Assembly: GCA_024235935.1 (NCBI GenBank)
Contig: JACKLL010000003.1
Coordinates: 186,001 to 250,000 of the forward strand
Direction of reading: 5' to 3'
DNA length: 64,000 bases
Origin: Rhodoferax sp.
GTDB lineage: Bacteria; Pseudomonadota; Gammaproteobacteria; Burkholderiales; Burkholderiaceae_C
The position numbers and the translations under genes were made by a program. This document shows, in pieces, positions 45,480-59,200 of this stretch. The first letter of the stretch is position 1. Each line of letters opens with the position of its first letter. A model generated the notes under the pieces. The model was not told the origin of the DNA. It did no database searches and was given only the letters and a program-made list of their open reading frames with translations.

Positions 45480-47153
45480 TCATGTCAGCGAATTGTCCAG
45501 ATGGGACGGCAACCAGCCCACCACGACGCACTGCGTGTCGTCGTCCCAGAAGTAGTACAGCCGGAAGCATCGCGCGCGGTCTCGCGCGTCGCCACGCTTG
45601 AGATGCCAGTCCATCACGCGCGGCCGGCCGACGTGCTGAACTGTGTACTGCTCGCTGTGGGTTCGAGTGGCCTCGCCGACTGGGCTATTCTCGATCTTTA
45701 GGCGCTCGCATTCGGCTTCAAAACGTTCCTTGGCCTCGGAGCTGGACAAGCGCTTCATGGGCACGAAGAAATCGCGTAGCAGCAACAGTGCGTGGAACGT
45801 GAAGATCGGGTCGTCGTACACCGAAGCCTTGACGCCGCGGAATGCACGGCTTAGCAAGGTGACCGAGCCAGTAAGGTGATCTCGCGCCCAAAATTCCAGC
45901 TCACTCAGGTCGTCTGGAATGGGCGTAACGGTGCCAGCGGTTTTCAGCGCCCTCTCGAGCGACGCGACGCGCTCTCTAAGCGCATGCATGTGCGAGATGG
46001 CATCGTTGCGCTCCGCTTCGGCCTGCTCCAGTTCCTGTTGGCTGGCAAGCAGCAGACCGTCATAGGTCTCATGCTGTTTCTGCAGCTCGGACTCGAGCTT
46101 GACCAACTCCTTGTCGGCCAGATCCAGAAGCTCGGTATTGGTAGAGCCGGCGATCTTGGCGGCTTGCCGCTGCAGTTGCGACGCCATCCGACGCACCGTC
46201 TCAAAGCCTGGGAGGGCATCGTCGCGGTCCGCCCTGGTGGCAGTAATAGCCAGCGTTTGCGAGATCAACCAGCGTTCGTAGGCTTCGGCCCCGCATTCTT
46301 GCCAGTTGCGAACCCGCTCGGGCAGGGTCAATGGATGCGCGTAAGGTTCGGCCTTCCAGCGGCTGAAGCCGGGGCGGTACAGACGCACGGCCTGTCGAAA
46401 GACCGAAAGATCGCGCCCCAATTCATGAGTGAGATGGAAGCTGGCGTTGCCGCTGACGATGAAAACGTGGGCCGCCCCCAGTGTGCGCTGGTGTACCCGA
46501 AAGGCATTCGCCGCGGTCTCGTGCGGGTCTGTTCCGTCGTCCGGCAGCCCGAACACGATCACGGGGTTGCGGCGCAACGGATCTTCCAGCAGGTCAATCA
46601 ACGCGTCGATGCCGGCGTCATCGTGGACGAACACAGGCTCCAACGCAAGCGGTTGTTCGTCGAGAAATGTTTTGGCGCCTATGGTTACAGCGCGCACGAA
46701 ACCGGGCACCGATCGCTCGAATGGGACGTCGTCGCCGCGAGTGGCGCAAATCAACCTCGTACCGAACAGTACGTCGCCACCGGGCGCAAGGCCAACTCCG
46801 ATCTCCGTAACCCATGTGCGCATGGGCACACTCTTGTCGGCATCGTCCAGACGCGCAGACCAGTAACGCGGATCGCGGATCGCCACTGCGGCTGTCCGCT
46901 GCGCACCAATGTCTGCGAGCTCAAAAGACACGCGCTGCCACGCCTCGCGGGGCAACGTACGTCCGGCGCGGTTGTTCATCCAACGCAGAATGTGGTCCAC
47001 CGTGGCTGCGAACAGGTCCTCATCACCCGCACGCTTCAGCACCAGCTGAACCTGGCTCACCGGTCGAATCAACGCTCGGTTGTCCCGCAGGCGGCTGGCG
47101 GCGGGTGTCATCTGCTCGCGCAGGAAAACTGCGCTTGTCTCGTCCTTGCTCAT
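45480..47153 (-). CDS. Defence-island protein with central coiled coil and RelE-like C-terminal domain
   Basis: 557 residues, no named family that I recognise. The N-terminal ~300 residues are mixed alpha/beta (a hydrophobic NPVIVFGLPDDGTD strand near 195). Residues ~330-400 are a strong coiled coil (heptads of Leu with Glu/Gln/Lys). The last ~60 residues (RVMDWHLKRGDARDRARCFRLYYFWDDDTQCVVVGWLPSHL) look like a small beta-rich domain of RelE/cytotoxic-repressor type. It sits 15 bp after the SNF2 gene in the same operon. A role as linker or RNA-acting effector is a guess. Confidence 0.7.
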   Translation of the reverse strand: MSKDETSAVFLREQMTPAASRLRDNRALIRPVSQVQLVLKRAGDEDLFAATVDHILRWMNNRAGRTLPREAWQRVSFELADIGAQRTAAVAIRDPRYWSARLDDADKSVPMRTWVTEIGVGLAPGGDVLFGTRLICATRGDDVPFERSVPGFVRAVTIGAKTFLDEQPLALEPVFVHDDAGIDALIDLLEDPLRRNPVIVFGLPDDGTDPHETAANAFRVHQRTLGAAHVFIVSGNASFHLTHELGRDLSVFRQAVRLYRPGFSRWKAEPYAHPLTLPERVRNWQECGAEAYERWLISQTLAITATRADRDDALPGFETVRRMASQLQRQAAKIAGSTNTELLDLADKELVKLESELQKQHETYDGLLLASQQELEQAEAERNDAISHMHALRERVASLERALKTAGTVTPIPDDLSELEFWARDHLTGSVTLLSRAFRGVKASVYDDPIFTFHALLLLRDFFVPMKRLSSSEAKERFEAECERLKIENSPVGEATRTHSEQYTVQHVGRPRVMDWHLKRGDARDRARCFRLYYFWDDDTQCVVVGWLPSHLDNSLT

Positions 47154-47168
47154 TGGCGGGTCACCTTA

Positions 47169-50774
<3,606 letters not shown>

Positions 50775-50791
50775 CGTTCGAGCGATCTCGG

Positions 50792-51796
50792 TTAGGCTTG
50801 GCCGGGCTTCGGAAGCAGCGACTTGATCTCGGAGAGGTTCGCGATGACCAACTGCTTCTCGCCCTTCCTTGGCAAGCCCGTGGGCTCGAAGTTGAGCGTC
50901 CTGAGTGTGTAGAACAACATCGCCTGGCGGCATGGAACAGTGACGACTCCGTCGCTCATGCCATAGTCGATCTCGACCCCTTCACGCTGGGTAGGTGAGA
51001 GCGAGTCGTCAGGCTTCAGGATGAGGTCGACGTAGGTGTACCACTCATGGTCCTCTGATGGGTCAACTTCGGTCGGCGCAAGCGCGCCAGGCGACAGGAT
51101 CCGACCCAGGACGAAGTCCCGGAACCCCTTGCGCAGGTGACAGAAGGCTCTGACGTGCCATCGCACGCCGTCGTAGCCAAAAGCGTGTGGGCTGATGGAG
51201 CGTTCTTGGGGCTCTTCCCGCGCTATGGACTGGTATCGGATCCGAAGCTTTGCCCGCTCGGCGATGGCCTGGAGCAGAAGGGCCAAGGACTTCGATTCGA
51301 CCGTTCGGTTGGGCAAGGGCACTGAAGCCATGGGTGGCTGAAACGCCAGAAACGCCTGGTCGCTTGTCAAAATCTGCCGCTCCAAGGCCAGTAGTTGGGA
51401 CAGGTATTGCCGTGCTCCGCTGGACTCGTAGTGAGGGACGAACGCTAACGTGGCGACGTAGATGCGTGCACTCTTGTCGTACACCAGGTTTCCGCGTGCC
51501 AGTTCCGTGTAGCGCGCAATGTCGGCCGACGCCTGGGGGACCGATATTTTGAAGAAGTCGGTCACGTCACTGCGGTTGATTCGGCCACTCCAACGCAGGC
51601 GGAAGTCGATGAACTGGAGTCTGCGCTCCTGGCTCCACTTGACCGGGCTGGAATCGGCGTCTTTGTCGCGAGGTAAGGCCTTGCCTGCAGATGCATCAGT
51701 TCGTGGGGCGGCGGTCGATGCACCCCCCCGCTTGGGCGGGGGGGTGGCAACCCGGGCAAGGCCGGGGGGTTGACGGCGGGAGGTTCGGTTTGGCAT
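50792..51796 (-). CDS. WYL-domain transcriptional regulator (BrxR/CapW-like)
   Basis: 334 residues. After a disordered Pro/Ala-rich start (1-48) comes a winged-helix region, KWSQERRLQFIDFRLRWSGRINRSDVTDFFKISVPQAS, then a WYL domain (IRYQSIAREEPQERSISPHAFGYDGVRWHVRAFCH) and a C-terminal extension. This is the layout of BrxR/CapW repressors, which sit at the head of BREX and CBASS loci and respond to a ligand bound by the WYL domain. It heads the 17-kb operon. Its -10 box is only six bases from the ATG, so the message looks leaderless and self-repressed. A truncated paralog lies at 62229-62648. Confidence 0.92.
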   Translation of the reverse strand: MPNRTSRRQPPGLARVATPPPKRGGASTAAPRTDASAGKALPRDKDADSSPVKWSQERRLQFIDFRLRWSGRINRSDVTDFFKISVPQASADIARYTELARGNLVYDKSARIYVATLAFVPHYESSGARQYLSQLLALERQILTSDQAFLAFQPPMASVPLPNRTVESKSLALLLQAIAERAKLRIRYQSIAREEPQERSISPHAFGYDGVRWHVRAFCHLRKGFRDFVLGRILSPGALAPTEVDPSEDHEWYTYVDLILKPDDSLSPTQREGVEIDYGMSDGVVTVPCRQAMLFYTLRTLNFEPTGLPRKGEKQLVIANLSEIKSLLPKPGQA

Positions 51797-51852
51797 GTTG
51801 ACAGTATAGTTTGTTTACGCGAAAGGAAAATACGCGAATAGTTAATATGCTG
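51797..51852 (-). promoter_or_regulatory. Promoter and operator pair of the WYL-led operon
   Basis: Half-site CAGTATA (51802-51808) and TATGCTG (51846-51852) face each other over 51 bp. On the minus strand the inner half-site contains TATACT, six bases before the regulator's ATG, which would put the start point at the ATG. No firm -35 box is seen. The same layout recurs at 62649-62704. Confidence 0.65.
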
Positions 51853-51955
51853 ACAGTTGCTCTGGTCCGCAAGACTGGTGGTAGCGAACCATTGAGATCG
51901 AGGGCCGAACGGCCGCTAGGCACGCAGGACGCGACACTCGCGCGCCGGCCTCAAG

Positions 51956-53296
51956 CTAGTTTGATGTATCGAAGTACCGAAGCATCCGAAGCGCCATGCG
52001 GACATGGCGCCATCCAACGTAGTGGCCATGGGCGGTCGCGTTCCGAAGCCGAAGGGTATGCCAGTACAAGTCTGGCACTGCGCCAGTGGGACAACTCTTT
52101 AGATTTTCACCTAAGGAAGCAAAAGCCCAGACATCGTCTTCGCTGCTAGGCGAAGCGGGAAAAGCGCTCGGGTAGAAAACGAAGTCATCTGATCCCGAAA
52201 TGAATCGCTGTTGATTTGTGCGGGTTTGATCTGAAATGTTGCCACGATTTTGGCGGCCATGCAGTCTGGTCTGAATTTGACTTTCAAACTGCAAGCATAG
52301 GGAAAGGACTTCTCCTGCCAGAGGAGCACAAACAAGATGATGCCGAAGCGCCCATACCTGTTTCCGAGGAAGGTCGGGTAGGACAAGCAATGCCCTCGCC
52401 GCCCACGGAACAATGTGTAGGCTGTTCATCGATGGTGGACGCCAAAGCAAGTTCGCGGTCAATAGCTCTGCATGCAGAGTACGGAGGTGAGCTTGCTCAG
52501 GTCGCATGCTTTCCGACCCTATGCCCACCAAATCGCAAAGCAAATGCCGACCAGTGTGGCTGGCGAGTCGCTTGTTCGCGTGGGTCTGCAGCGCCAGCTC
52601 TACGACTTCATCGTCACAAGAAGTAATGCGCTCCAGTTCGCTCCCTAGAGAAATTGCGTAGCTCAGGCAACCGCCTGCCTCCCAGGCCGCGCGATGGTGC
52701 AGGTACGCAGGCCAGATCGAACCCTCGTCCATTGTCGACGACACTTCAGAGAGGACATGATGGGTTGGGCGACCATTCACGAAGTCGCAGATCGGGTCCG
52801 ACCTAATAATGCCACGACCATCTACCAGCACTGCAGACAAACACACCGGGGTAGCCGACTTACGGTAGTACTCAAGGAGGTTGACGATCTCCTCCCAGGC
52901 ATTCGGATCGACCGGCGCGGCTTCGATGAAGATAAGCAAGAACGATCGATCAAGCAGGCACGTCCTGATCTTCTCGCGCGCCTCGAACGGGCTGATCGTT
53001 GGATCCAACTCGAACTCGCGAAGCAGCGCCTGAGTAGGAGTTCCGGCTTGACCACCAACCTCCAGTCTTCTGATGTCAAGACGCGACTCCCCACCGTTCG
53101 AGCCGTGTACCGCACGACATATCGACGGGATCACCAAGTCGCCGATCTCCGCGCTCTCTGTTCGAACGACGCAAAGCCCTCCCTCCCTCAACCATGGCTT
53201 CGCTTCCGTCCAAGTACTAAAGGACCTTGATCCGCGGAACGTCCATTGCGACGAATAGCCGGCCAGCGAGATTTCAAGCTGCACTGTTTGGCCCAA
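51956..53296 (-). CDS. Unknown protein ending in a HEPN-type RNxxxH motif
   Basis: 446 residues if read from TTG 53296; a GTG at 53284 is equally possible. Either start lies inside the 3' end of the giant NTPase gene, so translation is probably coupled. No named family. The N-terminal half is alpha/beta (SFLLIFIEAAPVDPNAWEEI), the C-terminal half is helical, and the last 30 residues (RLRNATAHGHYVGWRHVRMALRML) contain R418 and H423 in the RNxxxH spacing of HEPN ribonucleases. I infer an RNase effector held in check or triggered by the NTPase. GC is lower than in the chromosome. 160 bp to the next gene hold the WYL promoter. Confidence 0.75.
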   Translation of the reverse strand: MGQTVQLEISLAGYSSQWTFRGSRSFSTWTEAKPWLREGGLCVVRTESAEIGDLVIPSICRAVHGSNGGESRLDIRRLEVGGQAGTPTQALLREFELDPTISPFEAREKIRTCLLDRSFLLIFIEAAPVDPNAWEEIVNLLEYYRKSATPVCLSAVLVDGRGIIRSDPICDFVNGRPTHHVLSEVSSTMDEGSIWPAYLHHRAAWEAGGCLSYAISLGSELERITSCDDEVVELALQTHANKRLASHTGRHLLCDLVGIGSESMRPEQAHLRTLHAELLTANLLWRPPSMNSLHIVPWAARALLVLPDLPRKQVWALRHHLVCAPLAGEVLSLCLQFESQIQTRLHGRQNRGNISDQTRTNQQRFISGSDDFVFYPSAFPASPSSEDDVWAFASLGENLKSCPTGAVPDLYWHTLRLRNATAHGHYVGWRHVRMALRMLRYFDTSN

Positions 53297-56200
53297 GTGC
53301 TTTGATCAACCTAACAAGAGCGCCTGATCGTTCAAAGCTCACACGGCCAAGCGACTGCGCACTTTTGGTTGGTGAGTCGACATCTGCCCGCGCAGGAAGT
53401 AGGCCCGCCTCCGTAAGCAGCTTGAGCGCCGACCAGTCACCAGGGTCGCTGAAAGGCGCTCCGTTCGTTGACGGTTCATCCAAGATCGACCAGTACTCAT
53501 GGAAATCCTTCTCCAGGTCGAACTTTTCTGACACCTCCTCGGTGATCTGAACGGCCATCTTGAGTAGCTCAATTTCGCGCGGCAAGAGGCTCCCGCTCCA
53601 AGTAGCGTCGCCAAGTTGTGCCGCATAGTCCGGCATTTGTGAATCGAACTGCGCCAAAGCTGAATCAAGCTCCCGCTCCGATACTTCTGAACCCGACGAC
53701 TGCAACAACAACCTGTTGAACGCGCCTACCAAGAATGGAACGAGACCCGTTGCCTCAGCAATCCTGGCAATCGAGTTTCCGGCTTTAAAGTGGAGCGCAC
53801 GAGCGTCCTCCAGCCACCAAGCCAATGTGCTTTCGGTCAGTTGGCCCAGCGTCACCACCTCGACTGGTACTTGGCCGCCGTCCAACGCGTATAGCCTGGC
53901 CTTTCGCTGCAAGTCCAAGTCACCGACAAGCACCAGGGGTCGTGCGGCGTCTACGTCCAGAAAGGTCTTCCAGAGGTCAACTGAGACGTTTCCGAATACT
54001 TGCATCCCGGCCTCGATTTGGCCGGACGCCTCATCGGCCCTCGGGGCCAGTGAGAGCGCTGTGCGCTCGCAGCCCAATCGATCAGGCAAACCGCACTTCA
54101 AGTCAAGAAGCGCATCAGTCCAATGGCCACCAACGATGATCAATTTGCATTCGCTGCCATTGTTTTGGTGGTACCAATAGCGAATCGTGTCCAGTGCACT
54201 CTCCGACAGAACACACTGCGATACGCGTCGCTGAGATGCCCCCCCTCGAATTGCCTGTATCTGCTGGCGAACTTCCAGTGCCACTTCAGATTGCTGCGTC
54301 AGCACAGGCAAAAAGTGAGGGAATCGAAGTCGATACTCCCGTACGCCAAAGCGGGGGGCGTCCAAGACGGTCAGCAATTCGCGATCGATGAAGTCTTGAA
54401 GGTTTCGCTCTATTTCAGACAGGGGCGACGTATCGACCCTCTCCAGCCAGTCGCCGTTCGGGTCGATCTCCCGCAGCTTCGCCAGAACCTGTACGGGACC
54501 TTCCGTCAGCGCCAAGCCTGGTTCCAGGTCCTTGAGCGCCAGAAGCGTCGCACCGAAGACAACGGCCCCGATCCGATTGCCTTGGAAGTTGTTGTTGACA
54601 ACGGTCTTTATCTCGTCCAAGACCCCCTGTTCGCCCAACGTGGCGAGCACTTCTTCGTGTGAGACTGTCAACGTTTCGCGGTCTGCCGACCTGTTCGAAC
54701 GTTTCAGCCGTCTAACAAGGCTCTCGCCGAATCGAATCAAGACGGCAGGCTGGAAACCGCAACGCATAGCAACAAATGGGGCGTGATTGCCCAATGCTAT
54801 GCCGATGCGGGCGAGCATGCCCTCCAAGAACTGGACGGCCTCTTCCTCGGCAAGGGGTCGCAGTACCAAGACATCGCCAGCGTTCGCCCAAACGCCGCCT
54901 CTGGTGTTGGTGACCCGGTACCCAGAGAAGATTGTTCGTATGCGGGGAAGTTGATTGCTGTCTACCTGAGCCGGCAACTCCTTCATCATGCGGAAACTCA
55001 GAGAACCTTCTCGGTCGAGGTTATATCGAGCAAGCTGCCCCTCAACAAAAGCGTCAGCTTCATCCAGTATCAACAAGACGCTGTGCCTGGGCTTCTCCTG
55101 CAAGAAGCGCTTCATGTACTCCGAGAAGCGTTCCGCAGGCGGCTGATCTCTCAACCCAAGTTTCTCTGGTAGCCCAAAGCGGTTGGCCATTTCATCGATG
55201 ATGCAGTCCACAACCCATCGCTCTGACTCTCCACCCGCGATTGTGATGAAGAAGACGTTCAGCGTGTTGCCGGACGGAAGCGCGTAACCATCGAAAGTAT
55301 TGGCGACATATTTCAGCAAGGCGCTCTTGCCAAGCTTGCGACCGGAGAACACCCTGGTAAAGGACCACCCAAGTGCGACCCGCTCTGCGTCGTACCTTCG
55401 ACCGATGTATGTCTCCAGCCGAACATGTTGACCGTCATGGCTTGAGAAGGGTGAGGCCCGCTCAAGGTCCAACTGTTCGAGGAGCACTTCGAGAAAAGGA
55501 ATGAAGTCATGTCCATCCTGACGAGCGGTGGCCGCGCATAGCCTACAAAGATCCACGTCGTCAACAATTGCAGCGGCAACTCCTCGCTTTCGCAAACCAG
55601 AGCAGAGTTCGTCCCGGCGCGCCAGCGGGAGCCCAGGGGCCAAAAAGACGACTAGCGAGCCCGCTGCTTCGTTGCCCGCAGCTTTGCACCAGTCATCCAG
55701 AACGCTCCCACCTCGACTGGCCTGATGTGGTGATGGCGTAATGACGATCTGACTGAAGTCGGCCAATTGGGGAAGGAACGAAGGATTCAGCTTGGCGCGT
55801 TGGAAGTAGTTCCGGACTGTCTCGCAACTGATTGTCGTCTTCCGATCCTTGTGCTCGCGAAGCTCCGCAAGCTTGACCGGGAATCGTTTCTGGTTCTCAC
55901 TGGACGATCGGCCGGCCTCGCCGCTAATCACTGCGTAGAGCAGTCTCGGCATTGCTTCCCGTCTACTCGGCTCTATGGTTCCGGTGGTCCAAAGTTCGAC
56001 CAAGTCGATCTGCTCCTTCGTGAACCCCTTGAGGTCATTCGCCAGTTTGGTTCTCGGCTCCGACCAATTCTTGAGCGCGTCCTCCCGCCATCGCGTTCGA
56101 CGGCTCCCTAATCGATCCCCGCCCGTCGTTGGAACAGTGCCGCCATGGAAGAGCGCCACACCCGCTCGGTAATCGCCTGCTTCGAAGTAGTTGGCCACTC

Positions 56201-59200
56201 GAGCAGCGACGTCGTGCGGCCTTTCAGCTGCCACATCCAGCAGCGCCTTTGCGGCGAGATTCCGATGAAAAGTCGCGAGGCCGACGCATTGCTTTAGCCA
56301 CGCCAGAAGAAGCAAGCTCCGCGTCATTGAGTTCGATGCGACGGTCGTCAGCGCCTTGGCTTCGTCTACGACAGCCTTTAGCCTATCCTCCGTCGGGGCC
56401 ATCAGTTCATTGCTCGCTCCCCAAAGCCGTTCCAGCTCCCTTGTCGCCTCAAACACCACGTCACCCAGTTCGAGTGCATATCGATGCAAGAGCGTTCGTT
56501 CGTGGGTCTGAAGAACATCCGTAGAAGACAGCGAAGCGAGAATGTCGCGCCGCTCCCGGTCGACCGCAACGTTTCGGAGGTCAAGCCAAAGAACTGCGTC
56601 TTCACTCTCCGTCGGAAGATGCTCCGTACGCCAACTCAGCAACATGGCGCTAACTGCCACAGCGTTTTCGAAGTCCAATACAGAAAGGCCATCAGATGCA
56701 ATGCCGGCTCGGGACAATGCACTTGGGTCCAAGTACCTGATGGCATCGACGTGATTGACCAGATACCCCGCCTTTAGTCGCAAGGCGTTCGCCTGAGGAG
56801 CATCGTGTAGTACCGCCGCAAATAGTGACGCACTCAAACGATCAGCGGTGTTCGAAGACGAACCGGAGAGCAGTCGTTGGCTCGCTTCGTGTGGAGCTCC
56901 GTAGTTTGGAATGCGAGACCACTGTCTTTGGGCGTCGAGCCTTTGCAAGGCATCAGCGACCACACCAACTGCTTCCACAATTTGCTGCGCCGCCCCGTCG
57001 GCAACGGACCGGTCTTGATGCTTGACCTGCGCCGAGTCCATGATGCGCTGATATGAGCGTCCAAAGGCGATGACGCGCTCCCTAACCCGGTCAGGTGTCC
57101 ACTTGATCCGTGAGCTCGCTGTTAGATCGCTCGGCGCCAAGTCGTCTCTGAGAGAAACCACTTCAGATTGAACGAACTTTGTCCATGCAGATCTGCAATG
57201 TGTCCGCTGGATCTTCCCGCCCGCAGCACTCCAAAGCGCAGCGACCTGCATCCGCAACGCGTCTTGCGCTGCATGCAAGGTAGCTTCGAGGACCTCCACG
57301 GACTCTTCGGGAGCATCCAGGATTCGCGCACGAAACAGGCTGAGAGGATTCAGTTGGGCGGACCAACCTTGAAGTAGGAATCGAACTACCTCGCTAAGCG
57401 CCGGGTCGTTGTACGAAGCCCGAGCAATGAGCGTGTCGACCTCCGAAGGTGTAAACGAACACGGAAGAGTTGGCCGAATTGCCTCAAGCATGAGCGTCAG
57501 ACCAATGGTCGGCTTGTCGCGCGCAGCTGGGCCGGAGATGCACAACCGCAGCTGCTCCAACCTTCGGGCATCGACGCCTGCACTACGCGATGAAGGATCG
57601 GACAAGAGCCTGTCAGCACTCGCCAAGTCGTCGATCCCGAGAGGATCATCACCGCCGGCAGCGCAAACACCTCGTGCGAAGAGGTAGGCGATGGCAGGTT
57701 GACCGAGGTCCCAGGTTTCGACCGCTTGCTTGGCCAGCGCTGGGACAAAGCCGTCTTCCATCCACGGAGCAGCTCCGACCGAGCCCGACGTGTCCACCCA
57801 GTGTGAATCGCAGAAGCTTGCGAACGATTCGTAGTCGGACGTGGCAGTGACTTGAGCGATCGCTGCTGGTGGTTCGGCGTTTTCTGGCCCCTCCACACGG
57901 TCGGTTTCGGCATCCGGTGACTCTACGACGCCGTCGATGCTTGCTTCGTTCGCAGCGATCACGGTCGCTTCTTCAGGCTCGGTTCGTGCTGAAGCCGCCT
58001 GCGGGCGGCGGGGCGACACCGGGATTCCCTCATTGATCACCTCCAGAGGCTCCGCCTTTGGAACCGCGCTCGCGAACGCCTCAAGTTGGGTCCCAGGCGA
58101 GACCGATGTCTGTTGGTCGCGAGGGGATGTTGATTGCTGCGTGGTGGCCTCCGGCGCGCCCTTCTCGTTCTGAGTGGGTGGCGAGGTTGAAGTGGTCGCG
58201 GCAGCAATACCTTCATCAACAGCAATAAGACTAGACGTTTCAAACGCTAATTTGCCGCGAAGCGCAGCTATGGCCACTGCCTTTCCGAAGAGGACTTCGA
58301 CTTGTGTTTGAAATTGCGTCGCTTGCTCGTCATCCAGTTTGTCACCTGTCTCGACCAGCCGAAGTAGTGCCGATACTGCCCGCCACGAAGCTGGCTCAAA
58401 TGCCTGGTGAGACATTGCAAGCGTCTCTAGTTCGTCACACTTCGATCGAATAATGGCGCGTCCGACAAAACCTGAATCGGCGACGTGCAATATAGAGCGG
58501 CAGCGCGACAGTTCGGTCACTGCGATCGCCGCTTCGGACTGACGCCGCAGCGCAGCCTCAAGGTCCCCGATGCGAGGCGACGACACCCCCAGCGCCCTCT
58601 CGGCTTCGCCGTGTTGCTGGCGAACCAAAGTCCAGCATTCGATAGCAGCGCGCAGGTCAGGGACCTTATTGGCGGAGATGTCGGATGTCGCAGCGGCCAA
58701 GCGCTGCCCGAGAAGATCAAGCCCGGCTCGAATTGTATTCAAAGCTTCGATCGTGATCGGTTGGACATTCGGGACGTTGGATGGCGAGGGTTCTTCAGAC
58801 TCAGGCGCCTTGATCGACAGTGGCTGCATCGACGGCACACTGCTGCTAATACTTGACACCTCCAGATTCGGGAGAGCTTCATACGTTGCCGCCAGTCCGT
58901 TCCATAGATCGCGGTTCAACATCAACGCGCCGCATACCAAAGCCAAAGTGTGAGTACCATGATCCGAGGCCAGTGCGCAGATGTCGCGCTGAGCAGCTTC
59001 GGGGGCGAACGCTGGCACAGCGCCTTTCAAAGTGCCACTCTCATCGCGAGGACACTTCACCGAGTCCAATACGGCGTTTAGTGCCGAGCGGCGAGTATTC
59101 CGAATCCAGTTACAGAATGCGCCAATCAGGAAGGGCTGCGCATTGAGCTGACCCAGCAGCCGGCCCTTGTGGCGGGCGACTCCTAAGCGCAGATCATCGG

